Shown here in pieces: positions 37,749 through 50,300 of a stretch of DNA of 64,000 nt. Positions within the stretch are counted from its first letter, which is position 1; each line of letters opens with the position of its first letter. The position numbers and the translations under genes were made by a program. The notes under the pieces are model-generated. The model had not been told where the DNA came from. It did no database searches and worked only from the letters and a program-made list of their open reading frames with translations. The stretch is from Amblyornis subalaris (Eukaryota; Chordata; Aves; Passeriformes; Ptilonorhynchidae), in the NCBI GenBank assembly GCA_018881555.1, contig JACAXG010000007.1:11389235-11453234 (forward strand), written 5' to 3'.

Positions 37749-40700
37749 GTAAGGCCAGAAAGACAAAGGAACTGAATCCCATCTACTTTTAACAACACCT
37801 GGCAATGCTAGGGCTCGGAAAAGGATGGAGAATCAATATATTTGGAGCTTATTTCCCCAACTTACCCCAGGCTTTCACACACTTCCTGACCAAGCAAGCT
37901 GCAATGGAAATTAAACATACTTTCATAGATTTCCAAGAACTCTCCATAGACGTGCAAGAATTATCTCCATTTGGCTAAGAATGTAATTCTGGGGCACTCA
38001 GAGACTAAGTGTGCAGTCCAAAGCATTAGTGGCCATTATTACTATTTGTTTCCATATTGTATCACCTTCAATGAAGACCCATTCTTAGGTCAGTTCCGTA
38101 CTCACTGCACAGTTACAAAACTAAATGACAGTTCATGCACAAATGAGCTCAAAACCCAAGTAACAGCAAATGTATTCAGAAAAGCCCTCTGTCTTTCCTG
38201 GTTAGCCAGGAAATGAGGCTTTTTTTTGTCTCTGTCAAAGGCCTGGCAGGAGTCATCCTTTATTTGGACACATCCGTAACAAACAGCTCTCTCTGAGACT
38301 GACCACAGACAGTACAGCAAAAAAAAAAAAAGAACCTGGCTGTCACATTTAAAATTACTTGGGGTACAGGGAAGCATCAGCCTGCCATGCTCCACACTGC
38401 TGGGGATGGCAGCGATGGTCTTTTGAGCTCTAAACGTTGAGCTGCCTCAGGCTCACCTCTGATTTCACCTGTCCAGCCATGATGAAGACAGGGAAGTGAA
38501 AGGAAAAGGAAATTTACCTACGGTGTCTGCAAAAAGCTCCGATTTGTTTTTCTAGAAAAAAGCAGTAAAATTCTTAATGTTACTAGATATTCATATTAGC
38601 ACAGGCAGGGTGATATTTCAACGTATATGTGCATTGTGCCAAAAAGAGAGACAAAGAAGAAATCCCAAATGACCTTGAAATTACAGAGTGTGTGCTACAG
38701 GAGGTTTTAAATTCCTGTGCAAAATACTTCACATCCTGAAGAAAACCATGTTTAAAAATAGGCCCATAAAAGATATGTGATGGCATTGCTCTATGTGAGT
38801 TCATGTGCATTTGACAAACATGAGAATCACCAAGCAAACTGTAGGTTTCATGCAAGATGCTCACAGTCATGTACTTTTTGTGACTGATCCACATTCCCTC
38901 TTACCCTGAAAGAGAAAACACTGATAGATCCCAGAGCAAAGCAATTGTTTCAACATAGCAAATTGAATCTAAACACGAAAATAAGATGGAAGACCTATTT
39001 TCCAGAGTTGTAGACACACCTAATTAGAGTTCTCAGCTGCAGACTCCAGAGATTCTAAATGAATGGGAATGACATATCACTAAAAGTAAAATAATATGAG
39101 AGGAAAGACGTGGCATAATTTAGCTCTAACAGATTATGTGAAGCTATGTAAAGATTATACCAATAGTTAAGTGATCTGAAATTCTACCAGTGCAACCAGA
39201 AATGTTTAAGCAGACTGCTGTCCTCTCAGGCACTGTAAAATTATAGTGTTGCTAAATAATACCATAACTTCCCATATGTAAGCCAGCTGGTTTGCACAAA
39301 TGTTTTAAAGTGCTTGTGANCAATACTTTGCTGTGGTATGACAAGCTTGCAGTATGTGACAGATGAGAGCTGCAGACTGCATGCAACCAACCAGTGCAAC
39401 AACATGTTTTCAGGTCCTGAATGGACATTTTTTTTTGCCCACAGTTTATTGCAAGCACTATAAATTGTGAGGAGCTATCAATAGTAACACTATATTTATG
39501 TCTGTGATATGAGCTGTCTCGCAGCTGGCTTTGGTACAGGGCTAAGACCTGGTTCTTGTGAGTGCAAACAGAGGCTGTTCATGACTTAAAGTGTACATAA
39601 AACACTAGGCAAAGGAGACAAAGAAAATAGGAATATGAATATCCTTTTAACGTATGGGGAAGAGGATAGAGAGACTAACATCCTTACAGGGTCACATTAG
39701 AGATATCCCCATCAATACGTTCACATGCTTTCAACCAAGCATGGCAGAAGNGCGAGAGAGAGATGAAAATGTCTTTTTTCTAACCATGTAGAAAAAAGAG
39801 CAACCCTCTAAGTGCCCTCTGCTGAGGGCCACAACATGAACTCAGCCCCTTAATTAGGCACTGCGGGAACCAGGGCTTTGTGTTTCAATAAACACAGGAT
39901 TACTTTTGTGTTTCTCTGACAAAATTCAGAGGAGTGCTATAGGAGAGACACCTACACTGGCTGCCTTCTGAGACTTCTCCATCCTACCTACCCCAACCTC
40001 CTAGAAATGCAGTAAGGACAAAAAACAACTATCTGGCAGGATGATGCTGATAATGTTACAAGGTGCAGGTAACAGTGGAAAGAATGGCTAGTCTGAAGTC
40101 AATCTGAAATAAANGTCCAACAAGAAAAATATGGGATAGCCACTGATTTCTCCTGACAAACAGCTAACACTCAAAGTGGATGGAGTGCTGTCACAGAAAT
40201 AATTAAGAGGAAAAATATTTGCAAAGAAGGAAGAGGAAAATAAGTAGATGTAGCTTTAGTCCATTTTAGAGGGATGACCTAAATAAAAAGAAAAAAGGAA
40301 GGTAAATTAAAATGAAGCTAAATTCTAAGAGAGAAATGCTGATGCTGACCTATAATTAATTGACCAATACCTTTTAAAGGAAAAAGAGACCAAATAATTA
40401 TCTAATGTGATGTACTGCACTAGTGCTGTGAGGATAACAGGATTCTGAGATTTTTGACATTCACCTTTTTTTAGTTAAGACCAAAAGCTGACTACTTGAA
40501 AATTCTCTATGAGTGAAAACACCAAAAAGGCTTGTCTGAGCTCAGAAAAATAGACCAAAAAAAGAGAACNAAAATAATAAAATAGTGGAAATTTTGTCTG
40601 CTTCACCAATATAATTAAAAAATACAGATGGCATCATAGAATGTAGCATGAAATGCTTTTCAGAATGAAAACTGACATTTGGCTTTGAAAATATTATAAT

Positions 40701-41113
40701 TATAAAATTAGAATTATGAGAAGATTTTTCCCTCTAAGCGAACATGTGTGAANTGAGCTTATTTGCACAGCATTTGGGGTTTTTTTAATAGTAAATTCTC
40801 TCATGAAGAAAGGTGATACTCAGATTCTTCTAGGCTCACCTTTATCCCACATAGGTCTGACTAGATAATTCTGCCCAAAGCTCACATTTTCCAGTTGTGC
40901 AAAAGTCGACTTTTTAAAAAGATATCTGGTCAGGGCAGAAAAGCATCAGGGGATAAAGAATTCACCATATTTTCATCATGACACTGAAAGATTATGAACC
41001 AAATGCTTAAGAAGCACTCCAGGTGACCAAATGGATCAAAAAAAGACTGACTGAATAAGAGACAAAATTGTATCCANCTTCTGCAGGCTTTTCAAGAAGA
41101 AAGGTACTAATCA
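37749..41113. other. Non-coding stretch, nothing recognised
   Basis: AT-rich and increasingly purine/A-rich towards 40.2-40.7 kb. No gene or named repeat. An A12 run lies at about 38320. Confidence 0.55.
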
Positions 41114-41269
41114 GAGGGCAGTGAGGCACTGGACCAGGTTGCCCAGAGAAGCTGTGTGTGCCCCAACACTGGAAGTGTTCAGTGCCAGGTTGAATCCCAT
41201 GGCAGGGGAATTGGACCTAGGGGATCTTTAGGGTTCCTTCCAACCCAAGCCATTCCACGATTCTATGGA
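41114..41269 (+). mobile_element. CR1 LINE 3' end fragment
   Basis: The stretch AGGGCAGTGAGGCACTGG, CAGGTTGCCCAGAGAAGCTG, CCCCAACACTGGAAGTGTTC, CCATGGCAGGGGAATTGG, GATCTTTAGGGTTCCTTCCA and ACCCAAGCCATTCCACGATT is the standard CR1 3' end in forward orientation, ending at the ATTCTATGG terminal unit. An internal piece of the consensus between the 'GGTTG' and 'CATGGCAGGGG' segments is shortened. The 140-codon frame that begins at 41156 runs out of this element and is not a gene. Confidence 0.93.
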
Positions 41270-43724
41270 AAAAGACCTTGTAGAGGTCTCATGCAGAAGA
41301 AGAGAGGCCTTGTTGCAAGAATAGCACAATGTGGTTTCTCCCAGGTGGTTGAGAAGGTGGTAGATCACAATGAGGACTTCCACTGGAAATGGTTTTGCTC
41401 NTGGCTGGGGCTGTGCGCTGTGTTGTTTCTAAAATTATGCCATGATAAGTCAAGGAATATAGCCTTAGGATGGTGCAGAATTCCTAGAGAGTTTGTAGTT
41501 AGTTGTTTTTCTGTTTTCCCTCTGGGAAGTCCCTCAAAGACTGGCAGCAATAATCTATCCACAAAGTTGTGGAGGTGACTGACGGATGTGGCTGCTGTTG
41601 ACTCCACAGAGCAAGTTGATGTAGCAGGTGATGGGAAGCAGGGTCAAGAATTACAACACTGCAAGTCAGGTCATCTAAGGACCCGTTTTGTAAAGGGGAC
41701 ACCTCAGGAAGAGGCATTACAGCAGCAAAGCTAAAAAAAGCTAACCTGTTTTGCTTTGCACATAAACAAATGAGGAGCTCCCACACTGATACTGCACCTA
41801 CGCAGGAGAGTAAGTGAGGGCTTTTTACTCCTAATCCTCTTTAATGAGATTACCTTTACATACCCAACAGTACACCTCACCTGCACAGGGTCTTCTGTAG
41901 ATCTGGAAAGAGTATATCCCTGTTAAAAGCTTTTTTGCATCCAGCCATTCTTCCACGTTGCTTAATGCAGTAACAGAGTAACCAAGCCAACCAACCAACC
42001 AAAAAAAGTGAAATGCAAAAAATTTATATTTGCATAGTGGAGAATTTAGATGAATGATGGCTCTCTAGAGTCTCTCTGTTTTTGACCCATGCTGTAATTA
42101 GCCATAGTGGAAAATGTGTTCCAAAATAATTGCAATCAGGTTAGAAAATGTCAGCTGCTCACCTGTGCATCCTAAAGAAGTGTCTGGGTTGTGCTTTTAA
42201 AGCTACATGAAAACAAACTCAGCTAGAAACTTTTGCAATTCAAAATATTTAGCTGAATGACAAGAAAACTAATCCTTGGTTTATTATTAGACACGATAAA
42301 AGATTTCTGAACATCCTGGATGTTTATATTTTTCTTTTGCTTTTTTAATGCAGTGCTACACTGAAAAATGACTTTGTCAAAAAACATAGCTGAGTCTTTT
42401 GAAAGTGAGAAGTGGTTGTTGAAACACAACACAGAATGCCTCAAAGAGGTCTAAATGTTTGGAGATGTGTGCTCTGCTCTTTCTCTTTTCTACACCCTTT
42501 GAGGACGGCATCAAGTTTGATGTGCAAAAACTGAGGTGCTCAGAATCATTAGCTTCCCCTGAAAACCTGAGCCAGCTTCTCCTTCCTTGGTGTACCGGTC
42601 CTTGGTGCATGACCATTTAAAAACAGAGGCTTATTTCAGACCTCGACATGAGTTTTACTGTTCCCATCAGCTCCAGAGCATTAGGAGAGCAGTGGGAGAG
42701 TGCAGTGGATGCACTTCATTGAGCACACCGCAAAACAGCCGAAGTACTTCTGATTTTGACTGTGGAGGCTACTGGTCCTGTCCTGTCAACCAAGACATCA
42801 GCTATCACACATCAACAGCAGAATTGTTAAACTCCTGGCTGATACCTCAGTGAAAGTTTGCTGACAATGGNATTCATTTCCTGAAGGCCATACCTAAACC
42901 ACGGGACCAACTGCTCCCATCCCTGGTGAGATGTGGATGACAATCNTCCAGCTTCTAATTTTAGGTGGAAAAGGCAGCATAGCCTTCCTTCCCACCTCTG
43001 AAAGTTAGGTCAAGGAGGCTAAAAGTATGATTGCTGAGGAAAGCAGAGGGTATCCCTGACTTTAGGTGAAGGAAACCAGCATTTTAGAACATGCCACTGA
43101 CTGCATACACAAGGCAATTAGAAGCAGTCTGTGAGACCTGTTGGAAATTCATTACTCATGTTGATGTGTGAAAAGGAACAAACAAATTATTCACTGGGAC
43201 CAGACTGCTATCAAGGGAAGCAGCCAAGGAAAAGGAATCCTTTCACTTGTAAAGGGAGCACTTGTGATGCAGGATTACTAAGATACAATAAACATAGTGC
43301 TCCAGAATGCTATTTTGACAGATCCAATTTTTGGAATGAAATCACATGCTAAGTGGCATGCTTAAGCAGATGCTGGGTGAAATCAAATTAGGGCTGGATT
43401 TAAATGATACTATGAAATTATTTTAGTGGTTCTTATTGATTAGGAAATGTAATTTTACAGGACAATATTGTGCATAATCAAAATGCAGTCANAAAGAAAA
43501 AGGTCAGGATATTACTGAGAAATGGTCTTTTATCTTTACAGTAGTTAGTGAAGAAGACTAAAAAGAATAAAACTAAGCATCTTTTCTGAAATACGGGCTA
43601 CTACTTTCCCTTAATATTAAGTTAGTAAAGTTAAGAGAATTTATTCAAACCATCAACAGCTGTATGCCTCTTCCCCTTCTCTGTATATTTCTGCTGATAC
43701 AGCTGTGGAATTCCATGCTGCTAT
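41270..43724. other. Non-coding stretch, nothing recognised
   Basis: Contains a short (CCAA)n run at about 41987-42001. The frame at 42587-42853 is open for 88 codons but shows nothing recognisable. Confidence 0.5.
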
Positions 43725-43862
43725 CTTAAATATTTTTCTGATTTTATTTTATTACAGAGGAGATAAATTGTGTTTCATCACATTTTGTACCAAATAGTCA
43801 TCTGAAGAATGTATTTGGCTTAATTTTATTCATCTTGAATAATTAATGAGCCAAAACTGGAA
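43725..43862. promoter_or_regulatory. Possible AT-rich conserved non-coding element
   Basis: Several homeodomain- and MEF2-like words (TTAAATATTTTTC, TTAATTTTATTC, GAATAATTAATGAG) are packed into about 140 bases, with no simple-repeat periodicity. This is inference from composition only. Confidence 0.15.
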
Positions 43863-45339
43863 GATTTCTCATGTTACAAATCCATCTAATAGGTACCTCA
43901 GTGAGGGCAGCTCTGATTTTCAGGGACACAGCAGGAGCAGCAGCACANAGGATGGATCCCTGTGCAACCCCTTTCCATGTTTGCGCTCATGTACCCAAAA
44001 TTTCAGCTGGCATCTCATAGATCATATTTACCCACTGAGGAGGAGAAGGCATATGCTCTGCTGACGGAGTCCCAGGAATTACTCCACGATGGGAAAAACC
44101 CAGGCAGTGGTACATTCTATAGGGATCAAACAAGGGCAATGTGGTGATTCAAACTGGCCTGGGAGAGACAGTCCACCTTCCATTGGCAGAAACAGAGGTT
44201 TTAACTAGTGAAAGAAAGGTCACAGGACAAAGATGCTGGTAAAAATGAATTCTGAACTTTCAGAAATTATTCATCTAAACAGGTTCTATTCTGTTCCCCC
44301 AAGTAGTATGAAAACATCTCATTCAGTAATATGAAATATTTCATTTTGATAACAGCTGAACTATATAATTTATTATCGAAATTATATGCTAGATACATGT
44401 AATAAAGGAGGTGTGTAAATTCAATATTATCATGCATATTTTAGTATGCCATGCAAGCTGAAACCAACAGAACTGGAAAAGTAGAAACAAAACACATTCA
44501 CATTATTGAAATGAAACATTCATGCCTTTTCTAAACAAAGTAAGAAAACAGAAATGGTTCATTTAAACATTTTCCTGTCAAAAAAAAAAAAAAATTAGAA
44601 GCTGAAATTGACATCCTACCATGAAATGTTTTGCTTTTAAAAACCATTATTCTCTGCTGAGGAAAAAGTGTTCTGCAAAAAAATGTCTGCCTGCTCTCAT
44701 TGCCAGATGCAGGCAATGGAGCATTGGTTGCATTGTTTTCTAAAATGGAGATCAGTCCTGATGTCTGTTACTTGTTCCCAGTCTCTCTCCTCCAACTTGG
44801 AGATGCAGGCTTAGATGGTAGGGATGTCCTTGGNAGAGGTGACTCTTAAAATGGTACATCTGGACTGGTCAGGCTGTGCACCCAGCAGGTCCTTCGCAAA
44901 TAGCACAAGAAGGGATGTGAGCATAATGCAATGGTAAATTAAAATGACTGCAGGTGATAGCGTTTTAACTGCTCTGAAACTACCTGGCACTAGAGAGTGG
45001 AATAACCCCCCCACTCCAAAACACGTTGCTTCCAAGTTATGGAAATGTTTTCTGTTTCCTGACTTGAAAGCACCTTGTACCCTAAGAAAAAGTGATAAAG
45101 ACATGTATGTTTTTATGTGATTCTCTTCAGCCTGCTGCACCCTTCAAGCTAGTCTTCCCCAGCCATGTCCTCCCAGCTGAGTTTCCCTCTCCTCTTGGCT
45201 CATTAACACCAGGTGATAACTATACCTGCTCAAACATCCAGGCTCAGTGTCTGAGAGAAAAACTTACTTTGCTAAGCCTTGAAGGTAAATTTCTCCCAAT
45301 TTCATCCAGAGAAACAAAGTCAACTGAATAAAAATAAGT
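43863..45339. other. Non-coding stretch, nothing recognised
   Basis: Includes an A15 run (44580-44594). No gene supported. Confidence 0.55.
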
Positions 45340-45560
45340 AGGAGTGCATCTGACAGCTATTTGTAAGAGCTCCATAAATTCATTTATTTCCCATCACTTA
45401 GTGCACTTCAGGAACGGGAAAGATGAATGCGCTTTTCTCTCCATCTGAGGGGGCTTGGAGCTATAATTAAGAGGGTATTATTGCTGAAGTCTAATTACAT
45501 TCTTTAAAGCATGCTAATAAAAGCAGACAAAGAATTGTTTTAAAACTTGATTCCAACACT
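45340..45560. promoter_or_regulatory. Possible conserved non-coding element
   Basis: The segment mixes retained CpGs (GGAACGGGAAAG, AATGCGCTTTTC) with TATAATTAAGAGGG, CTAATTACATTC and GCATGCTAATAAAAG words, the last close to a POU octamer. The combination is typical of developmental enhancers, but no conservation data are available to me. Confidence 0.22.
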
Positions 45561-46300
45561 GGCTCTTTTATCCATGCTAAAACCAGTCACCAAATAAACA
45601 AAATCTAGTGAGAACAAGTCTCACTGATAACATTTTTACCATTCTTCCCAGCAGGAAGTGTGGTGAGAGAGAGGAGCAGAGAAGTAGGCAGAATTTTGGT
45701 GTATTTTTTGTGCGATTGAAATTTTCCTTTTGGTGCCTTTTTTTTTTTATATAGTTGAAGAGCTTTCTCATTTTAGTAACTGTGGTTTACATTAGGGGCT
45801 AGCTGGGTTCATTTCTTGCTAATCCTCATCTGATTGCTACCCCTGAAGTCTCTTTTGTCCCCTTACAGGTGAGATCAGACCATAAGTAGTTTGGGCCCAG
45901 GGCAGCACATCTCCTCTCTGTCCTATAGCAGGTAGCATGTGAAGATTCTACCCTCTGACTAAGGTTTCCGGACACTATCAGAGTGTGGTAAGTCATTTTC
46001 ACAGCATTTGGGATGGGATTCTGCGTGTTCATTTGCTTGAACACTTCTTCTTTGCATGCATGGTTCTCAGACATACCCAGGGAGTGTACAGAAGTTTACC
46101 TGGTTTTTACCTCTTTTTTTCTTTTCTGATGAAATGTTTCTTTGACCTTTAAACACTNGTGAAGGCAGATGACAATGTGCACAAAATGCTTGTCTTAATT
46201 NTTTTGAGTGATGTGACTTCATTATGAAACTTCTTTCAGAAGCTTAATTACTCCCAGTGCTGCATTTACAGCAAGGGAAAGGTATCAAACGAGACAACGA
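45561..46300. other. Non-coding stretch, nothing recognised
   Basis: No gene or repeat recognised; it borders the CpG-retaining block. Confidence 0.5.
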
Positions 46301-46622
46301 AGGGAGTTCAGCGGTTTTGATCTTATTTTCTGAAATCGGGCGATCTCATGCTCTCACCATTTATTAATACAGATCATTTCCTCCCATTTCTCACAATCGA
46401 ATTGAGTCGCTGTTTGCATGCTGATGGGGCAAATAAGTGGGGAGCTGCGTTCGTCACTGCCTGATAATGGATGAGAGCTGCTCGTTCAGAGACAGGCAGT
46501 TCCTCGGGAGGCCCTGCGATTTGCCAGAATATATTACATTTTTCCAAGATTATTGCACAGCAGATGATTAATATTGCATGCTCAAATGGCCTTTTCAAGG
46601 ACTGAGCGGGGAGTGCGGGGGG
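46301..46622. promoter_or_regulatory. CpG-retaining block, candidate conserved enhancer
   Basis: In roughly 320 bases I count about a dozen CpGs (for example AATCGGGCGATC, ATCGAATTGAGTCGC, TGCGTTCGTC, CTGCGATTTGCC), far above the CpG-poor surroundings. It is interleaved with AT-rich factor-type words (CATTTATTAATACAG, GATGATTAATATTGCATG). The word TTGCATGCT occurs twice (about 46417 and 46575), both near POU-octamer-like sequence. There is no open frame or repeat identity. Interpretation as a regulatory element is inference; a short unmethylated island or young foreign insertion are alternatives. Confidence 0.3.
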
Positions 46623-46784
46623 ACTAAGGGAAAGCCTCGGAAGACTAATTTCCTATCTNCACATTGTGATAGAAATGCATAATTGCAAACAGTGCTCTGT
46701 AACTCGCCAGTATAAAAGAGGCAAACCACCGAGCAACGTGTAGCCAGAGGAAATATGTCTTCAGTTGACAAAACCAGCAGAGCC

Positions 46785-46838
46785 CTGTTGAAATCAACAT
46801 GGCTTCACTGGTTNGCATCAGTGAAGAATCCAGACCAG
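46785..46838. repeat. Ancient sauropsid/amniote repeat relic
   Basis: CTGTTGAAATCAACATGGCT, then CACTGGTT, then CATCAGTGAAGAATCCAGAC follows an old amniote interspersed repeat whose pattern is 'GTTGAAATCAATGG...CACTGGT...CA.CAGTGAAGAATCTGGCC'. Recognition is from memory and the family is not assigned. Confidence 0.35.
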
Positions 46839-46982
46839 NATTCCTAGGGAGGGGCAACAGGGAACTACCATAGGTGAAGCTGTAGTTTTAGCAGGATGAA
46901 GAAATATAGTCCCTAAATAAAGGACAGCTTCTGTTGTGGATTCTACAGGATTATGCAACTGTAAGAAGGATGCCTAGAAAAG

Positions 46983-47340
46983 TTAGGTGCTGTCTGCTCC
47001 GCAGTAGTAAAGGAGTGTGCTGCTGAGTGGGAGGGTGAGGAAGAGTTGGTAGCTCTCTGCTATGGGATCTAGGGAATAGATGAAGGGCTTCTGTTGGTTT
47101 AGGGTGACTATGAAATGTATTAAATACTTGCCTAAAACGACATTGACTTTTGTAGTCAGCAAAGAGCTCTGCAAAACCCACAGTGGAAGGATGTAATACT
47201 GGTGGAAAAGCTTTAGCAGAGTTGAGTGGTGTAGGTGAGAGATGGTTGTATAAAGCATTTCTCAGCTCTTGCCTCTCTGGTGTAACTTGGGTCACATTTT
47301 GACAGAGTTGGAAAGCAAAGCCTTGTGTAAATGCCCCCAC
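46983..47340 (-). pseudogene. Doubtful LINE ORF2 relic (CR1/L2-like)
   Basis: On the minus strand one frame has STVGFAELFADY followed by RFRQVFNTF, resembling the segment between endonuclease and reverse transcriptase of CR1/L2-type LINE proteins (LA..FADFF..KI..IR..F). A second frame shows YSLDPIAES, like the SLDPIPTS motif that opens the reverse-transcriptase domain. The order is right, but the spacing is shorter than usual (about 30 rather than 50 or more residues) and the two pieces lie in different frames. If real it is a frameshifted, deleted relic; chance resemblance is a serious alternative. Confidence 0.2.
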
Positions 47341-50300
47341 ATGACTGGGCTGAGTTTGGATGGACCTCGGGCGGGCTCTGTGATCTTTATGGCTACAGCA
47401 GCAGTAGCGTGTCTTCTACCTTTCAGGCACAAGAACTTGAACCAAATTCAGCTGTGAGCCTAAATAATGTGAGAAAATGTCTAAAATGATTCACCTTCCC
47501 CTTCCTTAGCCTTCACAGGAGTACTTTTGGCAAGCTGCATGTATCATGACTCAAAATCCTGGGAGCACATCCAAACTGGAAATGCTTCCCTCTCCTTCCA
47601 CTCATGTGTCCTTCCAGCTGTGTTAGCTGCAGGCAGGTTGTGCTATTCCTGACATGCACAAGTTTTTGATGCCACCTTGTTTTGGCCACTGCTTTCTATG
47701 TGTATTTGGCTTTTATTTCTTCCACTCCTTTAAATATACACACTGTTTCAATGGAGGTTTCCTCTAGGATGATACTGCCAATGTTTTCCCACCTGTGAGA
47801 AGAGAAAGAGGGTGTGGGGGTGTGTGCTATNTTGTGCTGGTGGAGTCTTGGTTCTCTTACAAATGCAAAGGCTGCATACCGTGTTTGCTATTCTAAAGAG
47901 ATCAGTCAAAATCACACTAAATATATAGACCTGGATGAATGTATATTACTTCCTTACCAATTCCCTCCTACCCAGAGAGGGTCTGATAACATCTAAGTAT
48001 CTAATCAGCATCATTTATGCTTCACCTACGCTGCCAGCTCAGAGCTGAATGTAGGGCCACAGAAATCAGTTCAGCTCTCACACTTCTTGGTCTTGGATTC
48101 TCAGGTAAAAATTGAAAAGAGGCTGAGTTTACTCTATGTGAAAGCATACTCTTGTTGGAGCTTTTGTTTGTCCAATTTTGCACCCATTGCACACTAAGTG
48201 TATTTCTACAGGGGCCTGCCTAAATATGATATATATCCCCTCAGGCTTCACCAAAGCATGTTGCCTAAAGCAAAAAAAGTTGCTCAAATTTTTTTCTCAA
48301 AGAATGTGTTGAGCTCACTATGCTTGTGAGGAGATTATCAGAGAGTGCTGGTTTTGGTTTATATTTTTTTCCTTAATTAAAGCTTCATTTTTTAGTCCTG
48401 TGGATCCAATTTTGCCACAGAACCATTGGTCTGGAAATCCAATTTTTTATATTTGATGCTTAGATTACTCATTTGTTTATTGTCCCAGGCAGGATGCTGA
48501 AACTTAAGAAACTACCAAAAAGAGCTAGGAAGAAACAAATTGTAGCATATTATGAGTGAAGTTAATGAAGGAATCTATGTAGCCTGGGACCCTTGGCTTC
48601 CTGATAGTGTTTTTGTACAGCTAAGCTTGAAAAGAATTTTTTGTTCACCTTTTAAAAATCCACATACATAAATTGATCACTCTGAGACTGTTGTGTTACA
48701 TCAGGGATAGGATGGTAATCTGGGAGAAGTGCTGGCTTATTTCCTTGCTATTAATTAGATGGTAAATATTTGGGAACAGTGAACATTTTCAAAAGAAGTT
48801 AGGTGGGTGAATAGGGGTAGAAAAGGTCATGGCCCAGGTGATTTATCTGCAGGAAATAATTCAGCTTCTTTGTAAAACTGCTTCTGCATCTGGTCCTTTG
48901 ATTGCCAAACTATTCATTCTTTTTAATGCATCAGATAAATGCTTATGTGAAGAAACAAAATAAAGAGCTGCTACAGTAGAGCAGAAGGCAGATAATGCAG
49001 ATAATTTAAACATGGAAAAGCTGCGATGTCATGGGAGATGTACACAAGCATCCCTTTGTTCCTTTGTCCTTCCCCTGGCTGTGGGAGCAAGCCAAGCCTT
49101 AATAGCAAATGTGTTCATTTAGTTTCTAAGTTAGCTATTTGGGAAGAGGTTTTGCGTTGTTGGGTGGCTGACCCACAGGATGAAGTCAAAGAGATATTCC
49201 AACAAAGGGGGAGGGGGCCATAACACAATTTCCACGGTGGGTCTGTTCTGTGCAGATCAATAAAGAGGCTTCACCAGTGTCAGCCCACTGACAGTATGGC
49301 ATCCAACCCATGCTACAAACTGCTTGTGAGCAGTGCACATTCCTTGGTGCTGTATTTACATAGCTTAATGGAGTTTTAAAAGGTCAAAATCCAAGCAGTG
49401 TACACTTTGGAGCATTAACTACATACAGTTGTGTTGCTGCATTCTTAATTGCATCTTTAGAGTAGTGGTGTTTTTTCTTTTTTTTAACTGTGGGACTTTC
49501 TGAGATGGGAACTGTTCCTTTTAAAATTTATGAGTTGCAGCAGGGACAACAGACCCCAAAACTCATCTGACAGGAATGCTTTTAAATCTCTGTCTTCCTT
49601 TGTTTGTAGAGAAGGTAGGTCTAAATGCAGTATATGTTCATCATTCCGGTATTAGTGAAGTTGGATAGCATTTGTTTCAGAGCTACAGGAAACGAGGGCA
49701 AGGAATGGTGCTGATAGGTAATTAAAGACTGAAGTTTGACTTGTGGTGCCCTAAAGCAACCTCTATTTTATGTTGGTAATGTTGGTAGCTGGCTGAAACA
49801 TATCTAGCCTTGTTTTGGACCACATCTTTGGACCACAAGACCTTTACCAAGCTGTTTACCTCTGAAGGGAAAGTCTCAAGCTGGTCAATCACCAGAGGAC
49901 AGATCCACATATACTGAATACAGTATAAAGGTGTCATTTACTTTAAAGAGAAGGTGTGCACTGTCCTGTGTTTGCTCTGTCTGATCAGAGTTGAGTACAC
50001 ATTGTATGTTACACCCAAATTATGGGATGTGTTATCCTGTCCAAATGACCATGTCCAGCATGGAGGGCACTGCATACAACAAAATCCCACTCAGCTCTAT
50101 CAGGATGTTTGTATCAACGTTTTCCCTGGGCCTAAAATACTTGGTATATGAGCTAGTAATGAATCAGCAGCTCACAGAGATAAGAGATTAGCTCATATTT
50201 GCTCTTGCCAATAATCATTAGCNCTGTAATTGGTTTAGTTTCACCACAGTCTATGCATAGACTAAGCTGTCAGCTCAGAGAAGCCTGCCATGAAGCCCCC

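Noticed and set aside
41156..41578. 140-codon plus-strand open frame
   Set aside because: It starts inside the CR1 3' end at 41114-41269 and runs on into unrelated flank; no domain.
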